Source: Flagellimonas sp947499585 (GTDB taxonomy: Bacteria; Bacteroidota; Bacteroidia; Flavobacteriales; Flavobacteriaceae). Taken from it: a stretch of 64,000 nt of DNA. Numbering within the stretch: position 1 is the first letter of the stretch; each line of letters starts with the position of its first letter. The DNA is taken from NCBI RefSeq assembly GCF_044596045.1, contig NZ_CP138995.1:992001-1056000 (forward strand). Direction: 5' to 3'. Positions 9,542 through 19,359 of this stretch are shown here, in pieces. Position numbers and translations under genes: made by a program. The notes under the pieces are model-generated. The model saw only the letters and a list, made by a program, of their open reading frames with translations, searched no databases and was not told the DNA's origin.

Positions 9542-9988
9542 ATGAAAAATCTAACGTTGCCCATTCGTTTTGGAATTGTTACCAGTGCATGTTTGATAGC
9601 TTATTTTTTGATTTTGTCCCTTTTAGGGAAGCATACCAATGTGTTTTATAGCCTATTTAATGGGGTGGTTACTGGGTTAGGGATTTATGAGACAATCAAG
9701 TATACAAAGCTGAGACTGGGAAAAGATTTTTCATACGGTAAAGGTTTTATGGCAGGCCTTACAACCGGATTTGTGGCCACACTGCTTTTCACTGTTTTCT
9801 TCGCTCTTTATTCCACTGAGTTAAATGCCAGTTTTTTAAATGAACTCTCTGAGGCTTGGGCCAAAGATTATGCTAATTTTGAAGGAATAGTTTTCTTTAC
9901 CGTTGCCATAATGGGGTTTGCAACTACTTTAGTTTTAACGTTATCTTTTATGCAGCTCTTTAAAACCTCCAATAACCTAAAAAAATAA
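9542..9988 (+). CDS. DUF4199 membrane protein
   Basis: A 148-residue protein with four hydrophobic helices (about 7-30, 35-52, 72-95, 118-142). The pattern, including the soluble loop ELSEAWAKDYANFEGI, matches the DUF4199 family, common and uncharacterised in Bacteroidota. It lies alone between the M16 pair and rplU. No function can be assigned. Confidence 0.7.
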   Translation: MKNLTLPIRFGIVTSACLIAYFLILSLLGKHTNVFYSLFNGVVTGLGIYETIKYTKLRLGKDFSYGKGFMAGLTTGFVATLLFTVFFALYSTELNASFLNELSEAWAKDYANFEGIVFFTVAIMGFATTLVLTLSFMQLFKTSNNLKK

Positions 9989-10011
9989 TGTTGCAAATGG
10001 TTGAAAATTAC

Positions 10012-10041
10012 TTGTGAATTAAGGATTTAGCAGTATATTTG
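10012..10041 (+). promoter_or_regulatory. rplU promoter, Bacteroidota consensus
   Basis: TTG at 10012-10014 is followed after exactly 19 bases by TATATTTG at 10034-10041. This matches the TTG / TAnnTTTG consensus of the Bacteroidota primary sigma factor. The start codon of rplU follows about 50 bases later. It is the best-formed promoter in the window. Confidence 0.75.
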
Positions 10042-10092
10042 CACCCGCTAATTTTAATAAAGCGCAAGTAAATTAATCTAATTTAACGCATT

Positions 10093-10650
10093 ATGTACGC
10101 AATTGTAGAGATGGCAGGGCAGCAATTTAAAGTTGCAAAAGACCAGAAAGTGTACGTTCACCGTTTACAGACAGAAGAAGGTAAGAAAGTGACTTTTGAC
10201 AAAGTTCTTCTTTTGGATGACGGAGGTAACGTAACTGTTGGCGCCCCAGTCATAGAAGGTGCGGCCGTTGAGGCCAAAGTAGTAAAACACCTTAAAGGTG
10301 ATAAAGTAATTGTCTTTAAAAAGAAAAGGCGTAAAGGATACCGCGTAAAGAACGGACATAGACAATCTTTAACAGAGATTGTTGTTGAAGGTATTGTTGC
10401 AAAAGGAGCTAAAAAAGCTGCTCCTGCAAAAGCCAAGGCTGAAAAACCAGCTGCTGAACCTAAAAAAGCTGTAGCAGCTAAAACTGAAGCCCCTAAGAAG
10501 GAAGCTCCAAAGAAAACTGCACCAAAAAAGGCAGTTGAAGATTTGAGTGGTAAAACAGTGGCAGAATTGAAAGAAATGGCAAAAGCAAAAGGTATTGCGG
10601 GTATTTCTTCAATGAAAAAAGCTGATTTGATAGAAGCTTTAAACAAATAG
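10093..10650 (+). CDS. rplU: 50S ribosomal protein L21 with C-terminal extension
   Basis: Residues 1-104 are a complete L21 (MYAIVEMAGQQFKVAKDQ... YRVKNGHRQSLTEIVVEGI). A Lys/Ala/Pro-rich linker follows (about 105-147), then a helical segment (about 149-185, DLSGKTVAELKEMAKAKGI ... KADLIEALNK) resembling the Rho N-terminal/SAP-like fold. Typical bacterial L21 stops near 103 residues. The extension is probably exposed on the ribosome and nucleic-acid binding; that is inference. First gene of the rplU-rpmA unit with rpmA 24 bases downstream. Confidence 0.95.
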   Translation: MYAIVEMAGQQFKVAKDQKVYVHRLQTEEGKKVTFDKVLLLDDGGNVTVGAPVIEGAAVEAKVVKHLKGDKVIVFKKKRRKGYRVKNGHRQSLTEIVVEGIVAKGAKKAAPAKAKAEKPAAEPKKAVAAKTEAPKKEAPKKTAPKKAVEDLSGKTVAELKEMAKAKGIAGISSMKKADLIEALNK

Positions 10651-10674
10651 ATTAAGAACTAAAAATTATATATC

Positions 10675-10935
10675 ATGGCACATAAGAAAGGTGTAGGTAG
10701 TTCAAAAAACGGTAGAGAATCAGAATCAAAACGCTTAGGGGTTAAGATTTTTGGTGGACAAGCTGCTGTTGCTGGTAACATCATTGTTAGACAACGTGGT
10801 ACTAAGCACAATCCTGGTGAGAATGTTTACTTAGGAAAAGACCATACATTACATGCCAGAGTAGATGGCGTTGTAAAATTTCAAAAGAAAGCCGGTGGAA
10901 AATCTTTTGTTTCCATTGAGCCATTTGAAGCTTAA
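10675..10935 (+). CDS. rpmA: 50S ribosomal protein L27
   Basis: An 86-residue L27 beginning MAHKKGVGSSKNGRESESKRLG, with the usual FGGQAAVAGNIIVRQRGTKHNPG core. L27 reaches the peptidyl-transferase centre through its N-terminus. There is no N-terminal cleavage extension of the Firmicutes kind. Cotranscribed with rplU and followed by a strong terminator. Confidence 0.97.
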   Translation: MAHKKGVGSSKNGRESESKRLGVKIFGGQAAVAGNIIVRQRGTKHNPGENVYLGKDHTLHARVDGVVKFQKKAGGKSFVSIEPFEA

Positions 10936-10958
10936 TACTTTAGGCAATAAAATTTTTA

Positions 10959-10987
10959 AAACCCTCGCTGCACAGTGAGGGTTTTTT
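10959..10987 (+). terminator. Rho-independent terminator of rplU-rpmA
   Basis: AACCCTC and GAGGGTT arms pair around a short loop and are followed by a run of T (GGGTTTTTTG). It lies 24 bases after the rpmA stop. Confidence 0.85.
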
Positions 10988-11118
10988 GTTACCTGATTGT
11001 TAAGTCATTCTAAAACATCTTCAAAATGACGCTAAATATGACTTATTCTTAAAAATTAGCTAACCTCTTTTTTTAAGCATACTAATTTCTTTGTGGTCTA
11101 AAATCAACCACTGAGAAA

Positions 11119-13932
11119 ATGAAAAAATATTTGCAGTTTTTTACCTTAGTTTTTATCCCTTTATCCCTTTTTGCTCAAACAGGAAATATTCAGGGAACCA
11201 TATCAGATGATAATGGAATCTATGTTCCAGGGGCAAACGTCATGATTACTTCCTTATCTAAAGGAGCTATTTCAGATTTTGATGGGAGATTTACCCTTGT
11301 AGGCATTCCTGAAGGAAACCATACTATAAAAATTTCGTATTTAGGGTATGCTTCTATTGAACAAGAGGTAACAGTCACCGCCAACCAGACAATGGTCACT
11401 TCCATAACAATGAACCCAAAAAGTTTTGAGTTGAATGAAGTTCAAGTAACAGCCTATGGATTAAGCGGTCAGGCCAAGGCCTTGAATACACAGAAAACCA
11501 ACTTAAATATAACGAATGTCGTTTCTACAGATCAAATTGGCAAGTTCCCAGATGCCAATATAGGGGATGCTGTAAAACGTATTCCCGGTATAACCATGCA
11601 AGTGGATCAAGGAGAAGCAAGAAATGTTATAATACGTGGTCTTGCACCACAGCTTAATTCGGTTACACTAAACGGGAGCCGTATTCCTTCTGCAGAAGGG
11701 GATAATAGAAATGTGCAGATGGACTTGATTCCTTCAGATATGATTCAAACCATAGAAGTAAACAAGGCCGTTACACCAGATATGGATGCAGATGCTTTGG
11801 GAGGTTCAGTAAACTTGATTACCCGTTCTTCCCCGCAGAGTTTTAGATTATCGGCTACTTTGGGTTCCGGTTTAAGCTTTATAAATGATGAACCTATTTA
11901 CAACGGCGGATTTTTATTGGGCGACCGCTCAAAAAATGGGAAGTTTGGTTGGATGCTGGCAGCCTCTTACAATAATGTGGATTTTGGATCGGATAATGTT
12001 GAAGCCGAATGGGTAAACGAAGCAGAAAGCCCATTAACAGAAGAAGATATAGATGTAGATCCTTTTGTTGAAGAATCTGACATAAGAACATACTTGGTTC
12101 AACGTATTCGAAGAAGTTTTTCCGCTAATATGGATTATGCTTTTGATGCAAACAATACAGTTTTCCTAAAAACCATGTACAACTGGCGTGATGATAGGGA
12201 AAATAGATTTCGGTTACGATTTAGAAGCATAGAACCTGTTTTTGCAGATGGAACGGAGAACATTGTTGGTTATGAAGGAGAGATTCGTAGACAGACCAAA
12301 GGAGGGATACCAGGAGGACGTATTAAAAATACAAGATTAGAAGATCAGCGTATGCAGAACTATAGCCTTGGAGGAAATCATTTGTTTGGCAGCTTAAAAA
12401 TAGATTGGATGGCTTCCTATGCAAAAGCTTTCGAAGAACGACCAAACGAGCGATATGCGGAGTATGAAATTGGAGATGCTATAGGGATTTCGGCAGACCT
12501 TACTAACCCACGTTATCCTTCTTTTAGACCAACAAATGCTTCAGATGTAGCATTGTCCAATTTTGAGCTTAAAGAATTTACCGAAGAAAATCAGTTTACC
12601 GAGGAAAAAGACTTTAATGCCTTTTTAAACTTTGAAGTTCCAGCAGATATCTTTGGAGCAGGTGAAGGATATATAAAATTCGGAGGTAGATTTAGAACAA
12701 AGAACAAAGTAAGGGAGAACAACTTTTTTGAATCAGAACCCACGAGCGATAATTTTGCCACTTTAGCAGATGTGCAAACAAGAGACCTTACCAATGCAGA
12801 TTTCTTAGCAGGTAGTCAATATGCTGCGGGTCAATTTATTTCTCCGGAGTTTTTGGGGAATCTTAATTTTTCTGATGCCTCAACGTTTGAAACGAATCCA
12901 ATTGAAGATGAGTTTTTGGCAGGAAACTTTGATGTAGATGAAAAAGTGTATGCTGGCTACCTTATGGCCAATCAAAAACTTTCAGAAAACGTATCTGTAC
13001 TAGCTGGAATAAGAGTGGAAAATACCCAAATCAGCAGTTTGGGCAATGAAGTAATTTTTGATGAAGAAGGAGACTTTGACAGTTTTAACCAGATTAGGGA
13101 TGAAAGCTCTTATACAAACGTGCTACCTGGTATACATTTAAAATATGACCCCAGCAACAGAACCGTTTTACGTTTTGCTTGGACAAATACCATTGCAAGA
13201 CCCAATTATGTGGACCTTGTGCCTTTTAGAAACATAATCAATGAAGATGAGGAGGTTCAAACAGGTAACGCAGAACTAGATCCTACACGTTCCATGAATT
13301 TTGATTTTATGGCAGAGCACTACTTTGAATCTGTTGGTATCATATCAGGAGGTGTTTTTTATAAAGATATCAAAGACTTTATTTATACTTCTTTGTCCGA
13401 AGATGAGGATACCGGTTTTGATGTATTCCAACCTTTAAATGGCGATAACGCATCAATCTTTGGTGCTGAACTTGCATTCCAGAGACAGTTGGATTTTCTT
13501 CCAGGCTTTGCTAAAAATCTTAGCATCTATTTAAACTATACATTGCTTACCTCTACCACAGATGGTATTAGAAATGGTGATGAAATTAGAGAGGATATAG
13601 ATTTGCCCGGCACAGCCCCAAACATGTTCAATGGTTCGTTGGGTTATGCAGATAAAAAATTCAGCTTACGTTTATCAGTCAATTTTTCAGACGCTTATAT
13701 TGATGAGTTGGGAGGGAATGATTTTGAGGATCGATTTTATGACAAACAGATTTTTGCGGATCTAAACGCTTCATATACAATTAACAAAAACTTACGTGTC
13801 TACGCAGATCTAAACAATATTACAAATCAACCACTACGTTACTACCAAGGTATAGTAGAACGTACACAGCAGATTGAGTTTTATGAGAAAAGGTTGACAT
13901 TTGGACTTAAATATGACCTGTTCAAAAAATAA
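11119..13932 (+). CDS. TonB-dependent receptor, phytase-linked
   Basis: A 937-residue outer-membrane receptor. Signal peptide (ends LFAQ), carboxypeptidase-like domain (about 23-105, GTISDDNGIYVPGANVMI), plug (about 130-235, DAVKRIPGITMQVDQGEARN) and barrel to residue 937. The plug wording (VIIRGLAPQLNSVTLNGSR) is typical of the large TonB receptor group found with sugar or phosphate-ester enzymes. The next gene on the same strand is a beta-propeller phytase, so uptake of inositol phosphates or their products is a reasonable inference. A terminator lies between the two genes. Confidence 0.88.
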   Translation: MKKYLQFFTLVFIPLSLFAQTGNIQGTISDDNGIYVPGANVMITSLSKGAISDFDGRFTLVGIPEGNHTIKISYLGYASIEQEVTVTANQTMVTSITMNPKSFELNEVQVTAYGLSGQAKALNTQKTNLNITNVVSTDQIGKFPDANIGDAVKRIPGITMQVDQGEARNVIIRGLAPQLNSVTLNGSRIPSAEGDNRNVQMDLIPSDMIQTIEVNKAVTPDMDADALGGSVNLITRSSPQSFRLSATLGSGLSFINDEPIYNGGFLLGDRSKNGKFGWMLAASYNNVDFGSDNVEAEWVNEAESPLTEEDIDVDPFVEESDIRTYLVQRIRRSFSANMDYAFDANNTVFLKTMYNWRDDRENRFRLRFRSIEPVFADGTENIVGYEGEIRRQTKGGIPGGRIKNTRLEDQRMQNYSLGGNHLFGSLKIDWMASYAKAFEERPNERYAEYEIGDAIGISADLTNPRYPSFRPTNASDVALSNFELKEFTEENQFTEEKDFNAFLNFEVPADIFGAGEGYIKFGGRFRTKNKVRENNFFESEPTSDNFATLADVQTRDLTNADFLAGSQYAAGQFISPEFLGNLNFSDASTFETNPIEDEFLAGNFDVDEKVYAGYLMANQKLSENVSVLAGIRVENTQISSLGNEVIFDEEGDFDSFNQIRDESSYTNVLPGIHLKYDPSNRTVLRFAWTNTIARPNYVDLVPFRNIINEDEEVQTGNAELDPTRSMNFDFMAEHYFESVGIISGGVFYKDIKDFIYTSLSEDEDTGFDVFQPLNGDNASIFGAELAFQRQLDFLPGFAKNLSIYLNYTLLTSTTDGIRNGDEIREDIDLPGTAPNMFNGSLGYADKKFSLRLSVNFSDAYIDELGGNDFEDRFYDKQIFADLNASYTINKNLRVYADLNNITNQPLRYYQGIVERTQQIEFYEKRLTFGLKYDLFKK

Positions 13933-13952
13933 CGTTTGACATAACAGCTTCA

Positions 13953-13979
13953 TAAACCGCTCATAAGTGGGCGGTTTTT
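13953..13979 (+). terminator. terminator after TonB receptor, before phytase
   Basis: AAACCGC and GCGGTTT arms pair around a loop and are followed by T residues. It lies about 20 bases after the receptor stop and 23 before the phytase start, so it would lower phytase expression by read-through rather than separate the functions. Confidence 0.75.
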
Positions 13980-14001
13980 CAATTACTTTTAATTTATCTA
14001 A

Positions 14002-15012
14002 ATGAAGAACATATTCGCATATTTGATTTTGGGATCCCTGGCTATTTCCTGTAACCAAAGCAAACTGATTCCAATAACACCAGATGTTATTACTGAAAGA
14101 ACTTTAAATGATACAGATGACCCAGCAATTTGGGTTAATCCTCAAAATGCATCAAAAAGCATTGTTTTTGGAACGGACAAGGAAACAAATGGAGCTATAT
14201 ATGCTTTTGATTTGGAAGGAAAAATCATTGAAGAAAAGACCATCAGAAATATTCAACGACCTAATAATGTAGATGTAGAATATGGTTTTCAACTCAATGA
14301 TTCCGTTACTGTAGATGTCATAGCTTTTACTGAACGAGAAAAACAACAAATTAGATTATTCTCAGTGCCCGATATGAAACCTTTGGATGGTGGAGGTTTC
14401 CCCGTTTTTGAAGATGAAAAGGTTTTTGAGCAAAAACTACCCATGGGAATAAGTCTGTATAAATCTCCTGTAGATTCTTCAATGTATGCCATTGTCGGAC
14501 GAAAAACAGGTCCAAGTGATAATTATTTGTATCAATACAAAGTGATGGCAGATAGCACTGGTGTTAAAACTGACCTAGTACGAAAGTTTGGAAAGTTCAG
14601 TGGACAAAAAGAGATAGAGGCCATTGCAGTAGATGATGAAAAAGGCTTGGTTTATTATTCAGATGAGGGTGTTTGTATAAGAAAATATTATGCAGAGCCT
14701 AATATGGGAAATGAAGAACTATCTTGTTTTGGAACAGAGCACTTTTTACAGGATATTGAAGGTATAGCGATTGCAACTTATTCAGATGGTGAAGGATACA
14801 TTATTGTGTCGGATCAGCAACAAGGACAGTTTAATATCTTTTCAAGAAAAGACAATATTTTTATCAAAGCTGTGAATTTGACCACTCTTGAAACCGATGG
14901 ATGCGAGGTAGTCACCGTTCCTTTAAACGATACTTTTCCCAATGGGCTTTTTGCTGCTATGAATGATGAAAAAAACTTCTACTTCTATGATTTAGGAAAG
15001 CTTATGGATTAA
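14002..15012 (+). CDS. beta-propeller phytase (3-phytase), lipoprotein
   Basis: A 336-residue protein with an N-terminal lipobox (SLAISC, Cys17). The family signature appears early (TERTLNDTDDPAIWVNPQN) and again at RPNNVDVEYGF, KEIEAIAVDDEKGLVYYSDE and QDIEGIAI. These acidic loops hold the calcium ions of six-bladed beta-propeller phytases, which release phosphate from inositol hexakisphosphate. It is probably anchored to the outer membrane and acts together with the preceding TonB receptor. Length fits the family. Confidence 0.9.
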   Translation: MKNIFAYLILGSLAISCNQSKLIPITPDVITERTLNDTDDPAIWVNPQNASKSIVFGTDKETNGAIYAFDLEGKIIEEKTIRNIQRPNNVDVEYGFQLNDSVTVDVIAFTEREKQQIRLFSVPDMKPLDGGGFPVFEDEKVFEQKLPMGISLYKSPVDSSMYAIVGRKTGPSDNYLYQYKVMADSTGVKTDLVRKFGKFSGQKEIEAIAVDDEKGLVYYSDEGVCIRKYYAEPNMGNEELSCFGTEHFLQDIEGIAIATYSDGEGYIIVSDQQQGQFNIFSRKDNIFIKAVNLTTLETDGCEVVTVPLNDTFPNGLFAAMNDEKNFYFYDLGKLMD

Positions 15013-15018
15013 GGTTTC

Positions 15019-16131
15019 CTAAAACCTTAGTTTTCTTTTTCTTGCGGTAATTTCCCAGGATGCTATTTTTAATCCATCTTCAATTACAGATACTTCATCA
15101 TGCAAATTTATTGTGGGACAAATATGGTAGGGAATACCATAAAAAACATCGCCAACCTTTAAATCACTCCAATTATCGACCTTGAGAACACCATGTTCCT
15201 CGCTTTGAGAAAGTAGCTCGTAGTTATCAATATTGAGGAATTTAACTCGTTTGTCAATAGGGTTTTCTGGTGCTACAGATTTATGGCCCAAGTCCAAGGT
15301 AACAATACCCTCAGTAGGTTTTGAGATAATTCTCGTTACTAATAAGGCAGCATATCTAAAGTTTTGTTCCGTTAACTTTTCACTATATCCCCAATCCCAT
15401 AAGACACAGGTTCCAGGACTGGTGATTCGGTTTTCTTGTAAGAGGTGGGTTGTAAATGATGGGGTTCCACCGCATATCATTTGCGCTGACGGATATACTT
15501 TTTTTAACTTATTGAAATAAGCCGTCACATCTTCCAACCCAGTTTCTATTTTTTCATTTCGGGTGGTAAAATTAGCATCCCTTAAGTGTCCGTCATATAC
15601 ATGCAATCCTTTAAATATTAGCCCTTTACATTCGGGGATAAATGCCAAAAGCTCATCAAGACCAGGGCCTGTTTTAATTCCTGAACGATTCATACCATTG
15701 TTAATATCAATGTAAATGTTGGCACTTAGTCCTAGATTTAACGCTTTTTCATTCAAAAGTTTGGCAATCCCTATGGTGTCTATAATGGAAGAGAAATTGG
15801 TAGACGGAAAATGCTCAACCAATGCAAAAAACCGGTCTACCTTTGGTCCAACCAGCTGATGCGCAATTAAAACAGAATGGGCTCCAGCTTCAGCGGCAAT
15901 TTCTGCTTCTGAAATAGTAGAAGCCTTAAAATTGGTAATCCCAGAGTCTAACAGCAATTTCAACACTTTGGGCATTTTATTGGTTTTTACATGTGGCATC
16001 AACCTATCAGTTTCGCCTTTCACCAAAGAAATCATCTCCTGTATATTATAATCCAAATGCTGTTTGTACACTGCAATGGATGGTGAATCTACCGTTTCAA
16101 TATTTTGAATTTCAAACCAATGCTTTGTCAT
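15019..16131 (-). CDS. D-threonine aldolase-like PLP enzyme
   Basis: A 370-residue fold-type III PLP protein (alanine racemase-like barrel). PLP Lys at about residue 49 in RLMPHVKTNKMP; C-terminal metal-binding stretch YHICPTINLHDEV matches the His and Asp ligands of D-threonine/D-threo-3-hydroxyaspartate aldolases. It would cleave D-beta-hydroxy-amino acids to glycine plus an aldehyde. Substrate range within this family cannot be told from sequence. The DUF1569 gene lies 37 bases upstream on the same strand. Confidence 0.85.
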   Translation of the reverse strand: MTKHWFEIQNIETVDSPSIAVYKQHLDYNIQEMISLVKGETDRLMPHVKTNKMPKVLKLLLDSGITNFKASTISEAEIAAEAGAHSVLIAHQLVGPKVDRFFALVEHFPSTNFSSIIDTIGIAKLLNEKALNLGLSANIYIDINNGMNRSGIKTGPGLDELLAFIPECKGLIFKGLHVYDGHLRDANFTTRNEKIETGLEDVTAYFNKLKKVYPSAQMICGGTPSFTTHLLQENRITSPGTCVLWDWGYSEKLTEQNFRYAALLVTRIISKPTEGIVTLDLGHKSVAPENPIDKRVKFLNIDNYELLSQSEEHGVLKVDNWSDLKVGDVFYGIPYHICPTINLHDEVSVIEDGLKIASWEITARKRKLRF

Positions 16132-16168
16132 TTTTTGATTGCTTTTTGCGAAGAAACTCCTTTTTTAT

Positions 16169-16708
16169 TTATTCTTTTAAAATATCCTTTACAATTTTTA
16201 AGTGATGCTGTGTGTGTATTTTCAAAAAACGTTTGGTTTGCCCTTTATCTATTACATTGAAATAAGGATGTTTAAAATGCGCCTTTTCATTTAAGCTTTC
16301 AATCTTTTTTAAATTCGCTTTCGCTTCTTCAATTTGAAGGTAAAGACTGTCCGTTACAATCACTTTTGGAGGAATAACAGATTTGGGAGACTTAGCAACA
16401 CCACGAGGAATAATCCCCGAGGTGAAAACAAATATCCTTGACCAACTAAAATTGGATTTAAACCCGTTTGGGTCTGAACGCTCTAGTGCTTCACAAATCC
16501 TATTGATGGTTCTAAGGCTGTGATCTAAATGCCATGCCACGTTGACTTCAGATATCTTTTTGTTGAACTTGTCCCTTTTAGGGATATAGTCCACAATTTC
16601 GGAAAATTGTTCATCCAAAAAATATGGGCCCGACTCAGTATTTCTTACCAAAACCACTACTGTTAAAATGATGCTTAAAACTAGCAAAATAACCCCAACT
16701 TTTTTCAT
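16169..16708 (-). CDS. DUF1569 (DinB-like) membrane-anchored protein
   Basis: A 179-residue protein with an N-terminal transmembrane helix (about 4-22). The conserved histidines appear at VAWHLDHSL, FKHPYF and KIHTQHHLKI, placed as in the DUF1569 branch of the DinB/YfiT four-helix superfamily, which often binds a metal with three His. Reaction unknown. It lies between the PLP enzyme and a TonB receptor on the same strand. Confidence 0.7.
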   Translation of the reverse strand: MKKVGVILLVLSIILTVVVLVRNTESGPYFLDEQFSEIVDYIPKRDKFNKKISEVNVAWHLDHSLRTINRICEALERSDPNGFKSNFSWSRIFVFTSGIIPRGVAKSPKSVIPPKVIVTDSLYLQIEEAKANLKKIESLNEKAHFKHPYFNVIDKGQTKRFLKIHTQHHLKIVKDILKE

Positions 16709-16729
16709 GGTATTTTTATTTGCTAGAGT

Positions 16730-19114
16730 TTAGAACTGAAATTTATAACCGACATCTGGAAAGAAACCGATCTGATCTATTTGGTCCACATTATTGGTAA
16801 GTCGGTTATAGCGCCTTGCAAATATATTTTCATTAGCGGTGACATTTTGCAAGTCCACAAAAAAGCGGTGGGACTGTTTCTTATTTCTACTGTTCAGCTT
16901 AATTCCAAATTTGACATCCCATCTAAAATAGTCGTCATATTGTTGGCTAAAAGCAATATCATCTTGTAGAATTTCAAAGCCAGCTTGTTGAGAAGCGGCT
17001 AAATCCACCGGTGTGTAATATCTACCTCCAGAAAAGGTTAAACGTGAATCGACGAATAGTATGTTTTTACTCTTTCCGCCTAAACTAAATTCTTTGCCCG
17101 CCAAAGCGTTGACAACATAGCCGTTGTTGAAAGGGGAATTACGTTCAATACCGTCACTGCCTTCGTATTTACTTTCATAAAACGAGCCGGTCAGAAGACC
17201 ATAATAGCTGTTGCTAAAAAACTTTTCCAAGGTCAATTCAATGCCCCTATTAAAACCGGTTCCGTTATTAACCAGGGATACCTTGTCATTATCAAACTCA
17301 AAGTCGGCACCCTCTGTTAAGGAAGAATAACTTGAAGGAAAGGCATCTACCGCCGCCTTGTCTATATCTTGATTATACACTTCAATTTTTCCACGCCAAT
17401 CGTTGCCAAACTTCACATCATATCCTAATACATAGTGATTACTTCTTACAAAATCTAAGTCTTTATTGGTTTGCAGAAGGCTCCCATTTACTTCCTCGTT
17501 CAAAAACAACAAAGGAAAAGAAACAGATTGGTGATGAAGTCCATAACCAAGATTTAACTTATGGTTTGGAGCCAACTGAAAATTTAGGGCTACCCTAGGC
17601 TCAAAAACAAATTGTTCATTCAAAGAGCTGTATTGTGAATGCATTCCGGCATTAAAAGTAATTTTTTCGGTTAGACGAAACTGACCTTGAACATAGGGTT
17701 GGAAAATGGCGAAGGTTTCATCAAAATCTCGTAAAGTGAATAAATCAGGGTCACCATCACCATTGGTATCTGGTTGTTTTTCACGATCTCTGTTAAAGGC
17801 ATCAATTCTATAATTTTCAATCAATAAGCCTGTACGCAATGTAGCTTTGTTGCTCAACTTTGAATTGAACAAGGTTGAAAATGAAACCCGGGATTCTGAA
17901 TTGTCCGCCTCTGTATATAGAATAATGCGTTCCTGCGGGGTATCCTTATCAATAAATCTATCTGCGGTAAACTTGTTTCCGGTGTAGGAGCCTGCCACTA
18001 TGGTCCTTAGAAAAGAGTTTTTGCCAACGGGAATTTGATGTTTCAATCCTATAACCCCAAATTGAGAATCCACAAATGCATTTTCATCTTCTGCTGCAAA
18101 AAGATCATCCTCATCAATATCATTCCCTAAAAATTCAATATCAGAAGTGCCTATAATTCCAAATAAGGATAGCTTTCCCAGTTTCCCTTTTCCAAAATCA
18201 AAATTGAAGGAAACATCGCTATAATTAGGTGTTGCTGAGGTGCCTCCTGCGCCGCCTCCTACCAAACTGATCAAGGAATACCTAGCGGATAAAAGGAAAG
18301 AGCCATTTTTGCTGCCCATGGGACCTTCAGCCATAGCTTCTACTCCAGTAAAAACCCCAACTTGGGCAGAGAATTCAAAATCATCTATGTTCCCTTTTCT
18401 AAACCCCAAATCAAAGACCCCTCCAAGAGCATTACCATATTCTGATGGAAAGGCTGAAGTGATAAAATCTGAATTCTTTAATAGATTTGGATTTACCGCT
18501 GAAACGGGACCTCCAGTAGTGCCAAAACTGGCAAAGTGATTGGGATTGGGAATAGGGATACCTTCCAAGCGCCAAAGTAGACCAGTAGGAGAATTACCGC
18601 GCACAACAATATCATTGCGGCTATCATCTGGAGCAGAGACCCCAGCAAAGTTTGCTGCTAACCTTCCAACATCGCTTCGTCCTCCAGAGAATCGGGTCAC
18701 TTCTTCAACGCCAAATTGACGAGCAGATACGGTGGCCAGTTTGTTGTTGGCCCTGTCTTTATTAGTTTCGGTGGTAACAATCACTTCATCCAACTGGTTA
18801 AAGGATTCAATTAGGGAAACGGTCAGTAAAACATCCTTCCCCGTGGTTACCTCTATATTTGGAACTGTTGTATTTTCAAAGCCAATATAACTTACGCGAA
18901 CTATTTGCCTTCCTACGGGAACATCTTTAATGGTAAATCTTCCATCAATATCGGTAATTACCCCTGTATCTACTTGTTGATCTAACAATTCCACTGTCGC
19001 TCCCACCAAAGGACTTTCTGACTGTTTGTCCAACACAATACCCTTGATAATTCCAGTTTGCGAAAAGCTGATTGCGGTATAAAGAAAAGCCAATACCAAA
19101 ATGATTTTTTTCAT
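16730..19114 (-). CDS. TonB-dependent receptor with carboxypeptidase-like domain
   Basis: About 794 residues from the ATG giving MKKIILVLAFLYTAISFSQ; a possible TTG 36 bases upstream would add a charged tail before the signal peptide and is rejected. Carboxypeptidase-like domain (about 12-100), plug (about 120-230; VTRFSGGRSDVGRLAANFAG) and barrel ending VGYKFQF. It is divergent from a LytS/LytTR two-component pair, an arrangement suggesting that the pair controls it. Ligand unknown. Confidence 0.87.
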   Translation of the reverse strand: MKKIILVLAFLYTAISFSQTGIIKGIVLDKQSESPLVGATVELLDQQVDTGVITDIDGRFTIKDVPVGRQIVRVSYIGFENTTVPNIEVTTGKDVLLTVSLIESFNQLDEVIVTTETNKDRANNKLATVSARQFGVEEVTRFSGGRSDVGRLAANFAGVSAPDDSRNDIVVRGNSPTGLLWRLEGIPIPNPNHFASFGTTGGPVSAVNPNLLKNSDFITSAFPSEYGNALGGVFDLGFRKGNIDDFEFSAQVGVFTGVEAMAEGPMGSKNGSFLLSARYSLISLVGGGAGGTSATPNYSDVSFNFDFGKGKLGKLSLFGIIGTSDIEFLGNDIDEDDLFAAEDENAFVDSQFGVIGLKHQIPVGKNSFLRTIVAGSYTGNKFTADRFIDKDTPQERIILYTEADNSESRVSFSTLFNSKLSNKATLRTGLLIENYRIDAFNRDREKQPDTNGDGDPDLFTLRDFDETFAIFQPYVQGQFRLTEKITFNAGMHSQYSSLNEQFVFEPRVALNFQLAPNHKLNLGYGLHHQSVSFPLLFLNEEVNGSLLQTNKDLDFVRSNHYVLGYDVKFGNDWRGKIEVYNQDIDKAAVDAFPSSYSSLTEGADFEFDNDKVSLVNNGTGFNRGIELTLEKFFSNSYYGLLTGSFYESKYEGSDGIERNSPFNNGYVVNALAGKEFSLGGKSKNILFVDSRLTFSGGRYYTPVDLAASQQAGFEILQDDIAFSQQYDDYFRWDVKFGIKLNSRNKKQSHRFFVDLQNVTANENIFARRYNRLTNNVDQIDQIGFFPDVGYKFQF

Positions 19115-19359
19115 GATGCGTTTATTTGATTTTCCTCGAAGGTGAATCAATACATATCGATAGGGAAGTCATTGTTCTTGAGTTGTTTTATTACAAGTTG
19201 TGTTGGTGGTATATGCCTTGAATTGGCTGCAAAATTTATTTTCCAGAAAAAATCAGTTAAATCAGCACACGGAACGGTTCAATTTGTTTTTTGACAGTTG
19301 ATACAGAGATATTGCAAAGGATATAATGTCTTGTGTATCTTTAACAAATAGCAGTGAAT

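Noticed and set aside
10158..10646. Long antisense ORF of 162 codons opposite rplU
   Set aside because: It mirrors the Lys/Ala-rich coding sequence of rplU on the other strand, has no recognisable family, and rplU is certain.
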